From positions 1 to 26,086 of the forward strand of contig JAGVPR010000364.1 of NCBI GenBank assembly GCA_020052115.1: a stretch of 26,086 bases of DNA. Direction: 5' to 3'. The DNA is from Candidatus Eiseniibacteriota bacterium (lineage in GTDB: Bacteria; Eisenbacteria; RBG-16-71-46; JAGVPR01). The position numbers and the translations under genes were made by a program. The notes under the pieces are model-generated. The model was not told the origin of the DNA and searched no databases. It saw nothing but the letters and a program-made list of their open reading frames with translations. Shown one piece after another: positions 1 to 6,843 of this stretch. Every line of letters begins with the position of its first letter. Positions within the stretch are counted from its first letter, which is position 1.

Positions 1-567
1 CCCCGCCGTCACGTTGAGCGTGGCCCCAGACGCTCCGCCCGAGCTCGTCAGCTCCACCGTTCCGTTGTTCGTGAAGCTCGCCGCCACCGTCAGCGTCCCT
101 GTCCCCACCCCCGATGCCCCCTCCACGCGCAGCACCGACCCCGACATCGTCGTCAGCGCCTGGCTGATACTGGTTGCTCCTCGAGCGATCACCATCCCTT
201 GGTTGTCAATGACCCCGGCTCCGGAGAGCGTGCTCGAAGTGAGGATCATGACTCCGTTCGGGCCGATGGTGGAGGGCCCCGAGAGCCCGAGCGTCCTCGT
301 TGTTGCGGAAAGCGTTTGGGTGCCGGTTCCGGCGCCCAGGAAGAGCCCCGAGATGGCCGGACTTGCGTCGAGCGTCACCGTGTATGTGCCATCGAGATTG
401 ATCAAGACGGAATCGGAGGGCGCCGGTGCGATGCCGGTGCTCCAGTTTCCCGCAGTGGACCAGTTGCCTCCCGCCGGATTCATCCAAGAGACTTGTCCGG
501 CCTCTGCCGTTGCACAGAGAGAGACAAGGAACACTGCGAATGCTGTGAACGTTCGCCAGAGGTGCAC
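1..567 (-). CDS. Secreted repeat protein, N-terminal part (runs off the window)
   Basis: The reading frame is open from the left edge to 624. I choose GTG at 567 because GGAGG-type Shine-Dalgarno sequence lies 6 nt upstream (cctccc, 574-579) and it gives a clean signal peptide: a basic start (VHLWRTF), a hydrophobic core (AFAVFLVSLCA) and a probable cleavage site after TAEA. ATG codons at 624 and 603 are alternatives. The mature part opens with a W-rich NPAGGNWSTAGNWSTG segment and continues in Gly/Ser/Thr-rich strands with repeated forms such as LSGPSTIGPNG, LSGAGVIDNQG and FTNNGTVELTSSGG. These are typical of large secreted or surface beta-helix proteins. The C-terminus, and so any anchor or sorting signal, is outside the window. 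Substrate or binding partner cannot be read from this part. Confidence 0.75.
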   Translation of the reverse strand, partial: MHLWRTFTAFAVFLVSLCATAEAGQVSWMNPAGGNWSTAGNWSTGIAPAPSDSVLINLDGTYTVTLDASPAISGLFLGAGTGTQTLSATTRTLGLSGPSTIGPNGVMILTSSTLSGAGVIDNQGMVIARGATSISQALTTMSGSVLRVEGASGVGTGTLTVAASFTNNGTVELTSSGGASGATLNVTAG

Positions 568-667
568 GTGGGACCTCCCGGTGAGAGGGCGGGTGAGGAA
601 CATCCGTGAGAAAGGTGCCGGCATGGTATCACGCGCCACAATCGCCTTCAAGATGCGATGCTCTTGT

Positions 668-1009
668 TTACCCGGAAATTAAGGAGAGTGGGAGGGTGGG
701 AACCAGATGCGCGGATTGAACGATCGCGTCGAGGTCGTGGATCGCGTAGCTCTTCCGGGATGTACTCAGCGAGCCTAAGCGCGGAGCCAGCTCGCACAGC
801 ACCCGCACGTCGGCCCAGTACGTGTCTCCCTCACACGGGAAGAAGAGACGCGTGCCGTCGGGGGAGAGAGCGGAACTGTCTACCGGCTGAGCTTCCCCGT
901 CTTCAGCAGAGCGATTCGAGTATTCGCGGAAACAGCCGCCAGCGCCACGGATACACCGTCGACCGCGGCAGTGCGGGTCTTCGGGAGAGACAGGTTCAGA
1001 ACGCCGCAA
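668..1009 (-). pseudogene. Fragment of a TolB/PD40-like beta-propeller protein
   Basis: A minus-strand frame ending at TAA 670-668 contains the segment DSSALSPDGTRLFFPCEGD, a recognisable PD40 (TolB-like WD40) blade with its SPDGxxLFF signature. The frame upstream does not look like protein. The overlapping frame that ends near 880 (GVLNLSLPKTRTAAVDGVSV) looks more plausible there, which suggests a frameshift at about 880-890. I see no credible start codon with a Shine-Dalgarno sequence. This is most likely the 3' end of a decayed propeller gene. It could also be a chance open frame in GC-rich DNA. Confidence 0.25.
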
Positions 1010-1012
1010 CCG

Positions 1013-1041
1013 TTGACATGCCTCCCGCGTAGTCCCACCAT
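1013..1041 (+). promoter_or_regulatory. Possible promoter of the macAB-like operon
   Basis: A perfect -35 hexamer TTGACA (1013-1018) is followed after 17 nt by CACCAT (1036-1041), a poor -10. It lies 55 nt upstream of the adaptor gene. The -35 and spacing are good but the -10 is weak, so this is tentative. Confidence 0.3.
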
Positions 1042-1095
1042 GCCGCAGGGCACCCGTTTATCCCCAGCCGGCGAGCCAGAGGGGACCTTCAAGCT

Positions 1096-2373
1096 ATGAA
1101 GAAGAAGACGAAGCTGCGGATCGGCTTAGCGATCGCCGTCGTGGCCGTGCTGGGCGTGATAGCCTTCCTCGCCCTCCGCGGCCGCCGTGAGAAGCCGCTT
1201 GAGGTGCAGACCGCTTCCGTCGACCGACAGAAGATCGTGCAGAAGATCAGCGCCACTGGAAAGATACAGCCCCGGACGCAGGTGGAAATCAGCGCTGACG
1301 TGAGCGCCAGGATCACGGCGCTGCCGATCGTCGACGGCCAGTGGGTTGAGAAGGGCGCCTTTCTTGTCGGGCTCGACCGGGAGCGCTACGCGGCTGCGGT
1401 AGAGAGCGGCGAGGCCGCCGTCAGCTCTTCAGAGGCGGGTGCAGCTCTGGTGCGCGAGAACATGAAACGCACCGAGAACGCGTTCAACCGATCCAAGGAA
1501 CTCCGCGCCAACGGACTAGAGTCCGAGGCGGCGTTCGAGGCCAAGCAGGCCGAGTACCAGGTCGAGGTGGCCCGGTACAAGTCGGCCCAGGACCAGGTGG
1601 GGCAGGCCAGGGCGGCGCTGAAGCAGGCTCGCGACGATCTCTCCAAGACATCAATCTTCGCCCCGATGTCAGGGACCATCGCCGCCCTGAACAAGGAGCT
1701 GGGCGAGATCGCCCTCGGCTCCCAGTTCCAGAAGGACGTGATCCTGGTCATCGCCGACTTGAGCGCGATGGAAGCCCAGGTCAACGTGGATGAGAACGAC
1801 ATCGCATCGCTGGCCATCGGCCAGCCGGCCGAACTCGAAGTGGATGCGCTCCCCGACCAGGATCTGGAGGGGGTGGTTTGCGAGATCGCCAGCAGTGCCA
1901 ACTCCTCGGGCGCGGGATCGGCCGAGCAGAAGACGGAATTCGAGGTCAAGATCAGCGTCACCTCTCCCCCAAAGGCCCTCCGCCCGGGTATGACCGCCAG
2001 CGCAGACATCACAACCAAAACGAATGACAACGCGCTCAGCGTGCCGCTCCAGAGCGTGGCCGTGAGGACCGTGGATCAGCTGATGATGAAGGGGGAATCG
2101 CGAAAGGACGCCGAGGCCCGGTACCGGGCGGATCGCGACGGGTTCGTGGAGGTCGTCTTCTGCATCGAATCGGGCCGAGCCGTGGCCAAGCAGGTCAAGA
2201 CCGGCATTCAGAGCGATCAACTCATCGAAGTGATCGAGGGCCTGAAAGAAGGCGACGAAGTCGTCAGCGGAAGTTACCGCGCGATTTCCAAGGATCTGAT
2301 GAATGGCGCTGAGGTGAGCATCAGCAAGGAAGACACTCCGGACGGAGCCGTGCCGCGTGGACCATCCGGCTAG
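1096..2373 (+). CDS. macA: MacA-like periplasmic adaptor (membrane fusion protein)
   Basis: This 425-residue protein has the layout of HlyD/MacA membrane fusion proteins, which link an inner-membrane ABC exporter to an outer-membrane channel. A basic N-terminus is followed by one membrane anchor (about residues 9-27, LRIGLAIAVVAVLGVIAFLAL). Then come a lipoyl-like half (SATGKIQPRTQVEISADVSA), a long Ala/Glu/Arg/Gln-rich alpha-hairpin (about 90-175), the second lipoyl half (TSIFAPMSGTIAALNKELGE), a beta-barrel and a membrane-proximal domain ending in GLKEGDEVVSG. AGGGG lies about 12 nt before ATG 1096. Its 3' end overlaps the next gene by 17 nt, so translation is probably coupled. No outer-membrane TolC-type gene is in the window. 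The cargo is unknown; the family handles macrolides, peptides, lipids and siderophores. Confidence 0.9.
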   Translation: MKKKTKLRIGLAIAVVAVLGVIAFLALRGRREKPLEVQTASVDRQKIVQKISATGKIQPRTQVEISADVSARITALPIVDGQWVEKGAFLVGLDRERYAAAVESGEAAVSSSEAGAALVRENMKRTENAFNRSKELRANGLESEAAFEAKQAEYQVEVARYKSAQDQVGQARAALKQARDDLSKTSIFAPMSGTIAALNKELGEIALGSQFQKDVILVIADLSAMEAQVNVDENDIASLAIGQPAELEVDALPDQDLEGVVCEIASSANSSGAGSAEQKTEFEVKISVTSPPKALRPGMTASADITTKTNDNALSVPLQSVAVRTVDQLMMKGESRKDAEARYRADRDGFVEVVFCIESGRAVAKQVKTGIQSDQLIEVIEGLKEGDEVVSGSYRAISKDLMNGAEVSISKEDTPDGAVPRGPSG

Positions 2374-4372
2374 AGTAGTGGCGTATCCGGCGATGTCGCT
2401 CCGAGACGTCGTCAAGACCTACGCCGCCGGTGCGGAGCCTGTGCGGGCCCTCGATGGCGTCACTCTCGACATCTTGCCGGGCGAATACGTGGCGATCATG
2501 GGTCCGTCCGGGTCCGGGAAGTCGACGCTGATGCACCTCATCGGCTGCCTGGACGTGCCCACGTCGGGGACCTACTCCCTGGAGGGCCGGGAGGTGGCCG
2601 CGATGTCGGACTTCCAGCTTGCGGAGATCAGAAATCGCCGCATCGGCTTCGTCTTTCAGACCTTCAACCTCCTCCCCCGCACCGACGTCCTTCACAACGT
2701 CGAACTGCCACTGCTGTATGCCGGCGTACCGAAGGCGAGACGCCGGGCGCGTGCCGAAGCGGCCCTTGCAGCCGTGGGGCTGGCTGACCGTATGAGGCAC
2801 CGGCCGAACCAGCTCTCGGGCGGACAGCGACAGAGGGCCGCCATCGCACGCGCCCTAGTGATTGATCCGTCCATCATCTTGGCGGACGAGCCAACCGGAA
2901 ACCTGGACACCCGAAGCGGCGACGACATCATGGCCGTCTTCGACGAGTTGAATGCGGCCGGCCAGACGATTGTCCTGGTAACGCACGAGGAGTACATCGC
3001 AAGGCACGCGGGCCGGACAATCCGGCTGCGCGACGGACTGGTCGAGAGCGACACGACCGTTGCCGCTCCACGCCGGCGGACGGCGATCCTCCCGCCGCCG
3101 GTCTCCGCCCAGCCCTCGCCCCCGAAGGGGCTGGCCAGGCATGCCGTCGGCCTCGGCGAGACACTGGGGATCGCCTTTCGGGCCATACGGGCCAACAGGG
3201 CCCGTGGCGCCCTGACCACCCTCGGCATCATCATCGGCATCGTGGCCGTCGTCCTGACCATGACCGCGGTGAACGGACTCCAGAACAGATTTCGTGAGAG
3301 CTTTTCCGCTGTGGGCACCGATGTCGTCTATGTGTCGCGCATGCCCTGGATCGTCATGAACGACTTCTTCGCTTTTCGTAACCGCCCCAACATCGATCTG
3401 CGGGAGGCCGGTGCTCTGGAGGAGAGGCTCCGCGGAAAAGCCCTCGTCAATCCCTCCCTGGACACCCGGCGTGACCTGAAGTACCGGGCCGAAACCATGG
3501 AAGGCGTGACAGTCATCGGCACCACCGACAAGCAGACCCGGCTTTCCAGCGCCCAACCGCAGACCGGCCGGTTCCTCCTTTCCTTCGACGTCGCATTCAA
3601 GAAGAACGTCTGCGTCGTCGGCAGCGACGTTCGCGACGGTCTCTTCGGGACGGCCGATCCCATCAACAAGATCATCCGGATCGGCCCGGCCGCTTTCCGG
3701 GTCATCGGGATCATGGAGAAACAGGGGGGCAGCTTTCTGGGCGGTCCGAACTTCGACCGTCAGGTCTACATCCCCATCACATCATTCGTGAAGGTCTTCG
3801 GGGGCCACCGAGGACGCTCCGACGTGAACATTGCCGTCAAGGCCCCGACCCAAGAAGCCCTGGCGGACCTCGAATTCGAGGTGATCGGGGAGATGAGGAA
3901 GATCCGCATGCTCCGCCCCTCCGCGCCGGACAACTTCTCCATCAACAAGCTCGATACCCTGGTCGGTACCTTTGGCAATGTCATGGGTATCGTCCTCCTG
4001 GTGGGCCTTCTGGTCACCGGCATCTCGCTGTTCGTGGGGGCGATAGGGGTCATGAACATCATGTTCGTGTCCGTCACCGAGCGCACCCGGGAGATTGGCA
4101 TACGCAAGGCGATCGGCGCCACGCGCCGGAGCATCCTCCTCCAGTTCCTGCTCGAATCCTCGGCCATTTGCTTGCTGGGCGGCGTGACCGGCATTGCGTT
4201 GGCGGCCATCCTGACCGCGGTGCTGAACGCGACCTTGATGCCGGCGAGCATCTCTCCGGTGATCGTGCTCCTGGCCGTGGTGGTGTCAATCACCGTGGGA
4301 GTCCTGGCCGGCATCGTTCCCGCCTACCGCGGGGCCAGGCTCGACCCCATTGAATCGTTGCGTTATGAGTAG
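2357..4372 (+). CDS. macB: MacB-like ABC exporter, fused ATPase and permease
   Basis: This 671-residue protein has an N-terminal ABC ATPase and a C-terminal MacB permease. ATPase motifs are intact: Walker A GPSGSGKST (49-57), Q-loop Q101, signature LSGGQ (153-157), Walker B ILADEPT with E178, and switch H210. A Pro-rich linker (about 230-265) leads to TM1 (about 285-305), a large periplasmic domain (about 306-530) and three C-terminal TM helices. It ends with the family tail RLDPIESLRYE. GTG 2357 is chosen because GGAG sits 9 nt upstream inside the adaptor gene. ATG 2393 (MSLRDVV) is a possible alternative but lacks a clear ribosome binding site. MacB proteins work as mechanotransmission pumps that drive periplasmic cargo outward through MacA and TolC. 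Confidence 0.92.
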   Translation: MDHPARVVAYPAMSLRDVVKTYAAGAEPVRALDGVTLDILPGEYVAIMGPSGSGKSTLMHLIGCLDVPTSGTYSLEGREVAAMSDFQLAEIRNRRIGFVFQTFNLLPRTDVLHNVELPLLYAGVPKARRRARAEAALAAVGLADRMRHRPNQLSGGQRQRAAIARALVIDPSIILADEPTGNLDTRSGDDIMAVFDELNAAGQTIVLVTHEEYIARHAGRTIRLRDGLVESDTTVAAPRRRTAILPPPVSAQPSPPKGLARHAVGLGETLGIAFRAIRANRARGALTTLGIIIGIVAVVLTMTAVNGLQNRFRESFSAVGTDVVYVSRMPWIVMNDFFAFRNRPNIDLREAGALEERLRGKALVNPSLDTRRDLKYRAETMEGVTVIGTTDKQTRLSSAQPQTGRFLLSFDVAFKKNVCVVGSDVRDGLFGTADPINKIIRIGPAAFRVIGIMEKQGGSFLGGPNFDRQVYIPITSFVKVFGGHRGRSDVNIAVKAPTQEALADLEFEVIGEMRKIRMLRPSAPDNFSINKLDTLVGTFGNVMGIVLLVGLLVTGISLFVGAIGVMNIMFVSVTERTREIGIRKAIGATRRSILLQFLLESSAICLLGGVTGIALAAILTAVLNATLMPASISPVIVLLAVVVSITVGVLAGIVPAYRGARLDPIESLRYE

Positions 4373-4395
4373 GCACAGGCTCGGAAGGCGGCCCC

Positions 4396-5643
4396 GTGAG
4401 TGCGCTTGATCTGCTCCGCATGTCTCTGCGGGCGTTGGTCAGCAACAAGCTGCGGTCCACCCTGACCCTGGTGGGCATCGTGGCCGGCGTGGCGTCCATC
4501 ATCGCCGTCATGACCGCGCTCTCTGTGGTGCAGGGGACCATGGAAAAGGAAATGAGCGTCCTTGGAGCGCAGACCTTCCAGGTTCAAAAGTGGCCGGCGG
4601 GCGGTTTCAATTCCGACGCCGAGCGGCACCGGGCCATGCGGCGGCCGCCGCTCACCATCGAGCACGCCGACGCCATCCGGGAGCATGTCGCGTCGGTGGA
4701 CCTCGTGGGCTCGGAGCTCTGGGATTTCGGTTTCGTGGCGGAGTACAAAGGCGTGTCCACCAATCCGAACGTTTCGATCTGCGGCGGCACCCCCGAGTAT
4801 CCCCCGAACAACACCCACTACGTCGGACTGGGGCGGAATCTGTCTGCGATGGACGTGCGGAGCCAGCGAAACGTCGCCGTGATCGGTTTCGCCATCTCGC
4901 AGAAGCTCTTTCCCTTCACCGATCCGGTGGGGAAGCACATCCGGGTGGACGGGCGCAGATACGAGGTGGTAGGAGTCTTCGATGAAAAGAAATCGGCCTT
5001 CGGCGGCAACTTCGATAACTACGTCCTGATTCCCATCACGACATTTCTCGACATCTACGGCATGGTGAATCGCGACGGGTTCGAGCGCTCGGTCAACATC
5101 ACCGTGAGGGCGAAAACGCCGGAGTTGATCGAGGACGCCACGGATCAGACCCGGCAGGTGCTCCGGAGGATGAGAGGCTTGAAACCCAACGAGGAGGATA
5201 ACTTCGAGTTCTTCAGCAGCCAGAGTCTCATCACCGAGTTCAACCGCATGAGCGTGGGAGTGAAAATCGCCGCCTTCGTCATCGGCATCATCGCCCTGGT
5301 CGTGGCCGGGATCGGCATCATGAACATCATGCTGGTAGCAGTGACTGAACGGACGAAGGAGATCGGCATTCGAAAGGCCCTAGGGGCGAAGTCCCGGGCC
5401 ATCCGAACACAGTTTCTATTGGAGGCTGTCATCCTCTGCAACATCGGCGGCGTGGCGGGCGTGGTCGTGGGCTTCGGCCTGGGCAACCTCGTGTCCGTCT
5501 TCACGAACTTCCAGGCGCGCGTGCCGCTGGAATGGGCGGTCATCGGCCTTGTCTTCTGCTCTGCGGTGGGAATCTGCTTCGGCCTCCTCCCCGCCATCCG
5601 GGCTTCCCGGCTCGACCCGATCGAGGCTCTGCGATACGAGTAG
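4396..5643 (+). CDS. MacB-type permease without ATPase domain
   Basis: This 415-residue protein is homologous only to the permease half of the preceding gene. It has TM1 near residues 20-42 (LTLVGIVAGVASIIAVMTAL), a MacB-like periplasmic domain, the conserved GIGIMNIMLVAVTERTKEIG segment at the third-last helix, and the tail SRLDPIEALRYE. There are no Walker motifs. GTG 4396 is supported by GGAAGG about 7 nt upstream, and it begins 23 nt after the previous stop. The arrangement suggests a heterodimer in which the fused MacB protein supplies ATPase domains, or a LolCE/FtsX-like pair of unlike permeases sharing one ATPase. That pairing is an inference. Confidence 0.9.
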   Translation: MSALDLLRMSLRALVSNKLRSTLTLVGIVAGVASIIAVMTALSVVQGTMEKEMSVLGAQTFQVQKWPAGGFNSDAERHRAMRRPPLTIEHADAIREHVASVDLVGSELWDFGFVAEYKGVSTNPNVSICGGTPEYPPNNTHYVGLGRNLSAMDVRSQRNVAVIGFAISQKLFPFTDPVGKHIRVDGRRYEVVGVFDEKKSAFGGNFDNYVLIPITTFLDIYGMVNRDGFERSVNITVRAKTPELIEDATDQTRQVLRRMRGLKPNEEDNFEFFSSQSLITEFNRMSVGVKIAAFVIGIIALVVAGIGIMNIMLVAVTERTKEIGIRKALGAKSRAIRTQFLLEAVILCNIGGVAGVVVGFGLGNLVSVFTNFQARVPLEWAVIGLVFCSAVGICFGLLPAIRASRLDPIEALRYE

Positions 5644-5647
5644 GGTC

Positions 5648-5670
5648 GTACTCCGCGAGAACGGGTAACC
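5648..5670. repeat. Solitary IS end (GTACTCCGCG family)
   Basis: The sequence GTACTCCGCGAGAACGGGTA, followed by ACC, matches the left end of the element at 11747 (GTACTCCGCGAAGACCCGGT). It sits 4 nt after the stop of the permease gene with no transposase and no partner end nearby. It is likely scar DNA of a lost insertion. Confidence 0.5.
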
Positions 5671-5704
5671 CTGTGCGCGGACGGGTCGGCGCACGCGCCA
5701 CGGC

Positions 5705-5750
5705 GGGAAAAGAAGCTCCCGGCTCCGACGCGTGAGTCTGAGCCGGGAGC
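5705..5750 (-). terminator. Rho-independent terminator (best on minus strand)
   Basis: A perfect 11-bp stem GCTCCCGGCTC (5715-5725) / GAGCCGGGAGC (5740-5750) encloses a 14-nt loop. Read on the minus strand it is followed by TTCTTTTCCC, so it should stop transcripts coming from the cupin side. It could also help end the convergent efflux operon, although no T-tract follows on the plus strand. Confidence 0.65.
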
Positions 5751-5774
5751 GTACAAGGGTTGCCTGGGGGATCG

Positions 5775-5906
5775 CTACATGCTCCTGCGACGCCTCCCGA
5801 GCACAAGGCCCGCGAGCCCGCCGGTGTAGGCACCGTAGGTGTAATCCTGCGGGGCGCCGGTCGTAGTCGGCCCCGCCGAGAAGAGCGGGTCCAGATCCAC
5901 ACCCAT
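5775..5906 (-). CDS. Possible 43-residue membrane-tail peptide
   Basis: A short frame starts at ATG 5906 and ends at TAG 5777-5775. It carries an acidic/Thr-rich segment (MGVDLDPLFSAGPTTTGAPQ), a Gly-rich hydrophobic stretch (YTGGLAGLVLG) and a basic end RRRRS. The end looks like a C-terminal membrane or sorting anchor, so this may be the relic tail of a longer exported protein rather than a complete gene. It follows the cupin stop by about 30 nt and precedes the terminator at 5705-5750, so it lies in the same transcript. No strong Shine-Dalgarno sequence is visible and the frame is open further upstream. Confidence 0.25.
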   Translation of the reverse strand: MGVDLDPLFSAGPTTTGAPQDYTYGAYTGGLAGLVLGRRRRSM

Positions 5907-5937
5907 GTTCGTCAGCGACACGGCGGCCCCGAGCCGG

Positions 5938-6363
5938 CTAGTTCGAAGACTTCGGGACCGGCGCGTCGCTCCTGCTCGGTTCCTTGAGTTCCGTCACGAC
6001 GAGACGCACGTCAGTCTTCCCGTTGTTCACGGCCCAGTGAGACTCGGCCGCGATCCAGATCACCTGGCCGGGCTTCAACTCGGCGTCCATGGTCTTCTCT
6101 CCGGCTGTGATCGTCAGCGATCCGCCGGCCGCGACGTAAACGAAATGATCCGGGTGCGCGTGCGGGGCGATCCGCTCTCCGGGCTTGAATGTGACCTCCA
6201 TGACTCGCACCCGCTCGTTCTCGAACAGTAGCTTGTACATCGTTGGCGCAACCTTGAGCGGATCCTGCGCGCGAGCAGACGCGGCCGCCATGCTCGAAAT
6301 CAGGACGGCCGCCGCGATGGCGGCCAGCAACGGTGCGGGCGTGGTCCGACTTCGCAATCTCAT
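5938..6363 (-). CDS. Secreted cupin-domain protein
   Basis: This 141-residue protein begins with a signal peptide (RLRSRTTPAP, then LLAAIAAAVLISSMAAA, probable cleavage at SARA-Q). The rest is a single small cupin barrel. The first cupin motif PHAHPDHFVYVAAGGSL carries putative metal ligands H68, H70 and H73, and a later His (H109, ESHWAVNN) fits the second motif. ATG 6363 is chosen over the longer open frame because AGGAGG lies 7 nt upstream (cctcct, 6371-6376) and the signal peptide starts there. Secreted single-domain cupins of this sort are usually called cytoplasmic-type only by default. Here export is clear, but the substrate is unknown. It is probably monocistronic apart from the small frame downstream. 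Confidence 0.8.
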   Translation of the reverse strand: MRLRSRTTPAPLLAAIAAAVLISSMAAASARAQDPLKVAPTMYKLLFENERVRVMEVTFKPGERIAPHAHPDHFVYVAAGGSLTITAGEKTMDAELKPGQVIWIAAESHWAVNNGKTDVRLVVTELKEPSRSDAPVPKSSN

Positions 6364-6829
6364 TTCCAATCCTCCTCTGCTGGGATCCCTGGAAGCGGAC
6401 GACCCGCTCCGTGAGTGAGCCCAGCCGGCGCCTCCCCGAGTGCTGGCGCATTCGTGCAGGCGCGGGCGGGTCGAGCCGGACACGCACACGACCGCGGATT
6501 CCGCCACTCCATCTCTCACAAGGGAGGAACTGACGGGACCACGATCGCCGGTTCCGGTTCGCTGAGTACAAGACTCGTCCTTCGCTTTGTGCTCTGTCAA
6601 GTCCCGCGCGAGTCGGTCGCGCGACTCACTCGACCATGCTTCGGCGCAGCGCTGCCCCGAATGACACAATAACGTACTATGCACTAAAGAGCTCCTCTGT
6701 GGCGTAAACGCAGGGGCGGCCTCTTCGGTCAGGCGGGCGCTTGGCAGAACGCACGATGGGGTGGGATCCGCTCAGCATCCACTTAGTCCAGCGAGCAAGT
6801 GCGCGCTTTCGGCATCGGCCATCGCACGA
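6364..6829. other. Intergenic region between divergent cupin and kinase genes
   Basis: About 470 nt separate the divergently transcribed cupin and kinase genes. Open frames here have no start site or protein-like composition. I see no repeat or RNA gene. The interval must hold the cupin promoter, but I find no convincing -35/-10 pair for it. Confidence 0.5.
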
Positions 6830-6843
6830 TATGATGCTGCTCC
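6830..6843 (+). promoter_or_regulatory. Possible -10 element giving a leaderless kinase mRNA
   Basis: TATGAT (6830-6835) ends 8 nt before the ATG at 6844, and no Shine-Dalgarno sequence precedes that ATG. The spacing would place the transcript start at or within 1-2 nt of the start codon. The -35 region is not recognisable. Confidence 0.3.

Noticed and set aside
14..682. Plus-strand 222-codon frame at the left edge
   Set aside because: The minus strand there has a signal peptide, a Shine-Dalgarno sequence and a repeat protein; the plus frame is its mirror.
5938..6684. Long N-terminal extension of the cupin (248 codons)
   Set aside because: The first 107 codons are not protein-like, and a Shine-Dalgarno sequence plus signal peptide mark the start at 6363.
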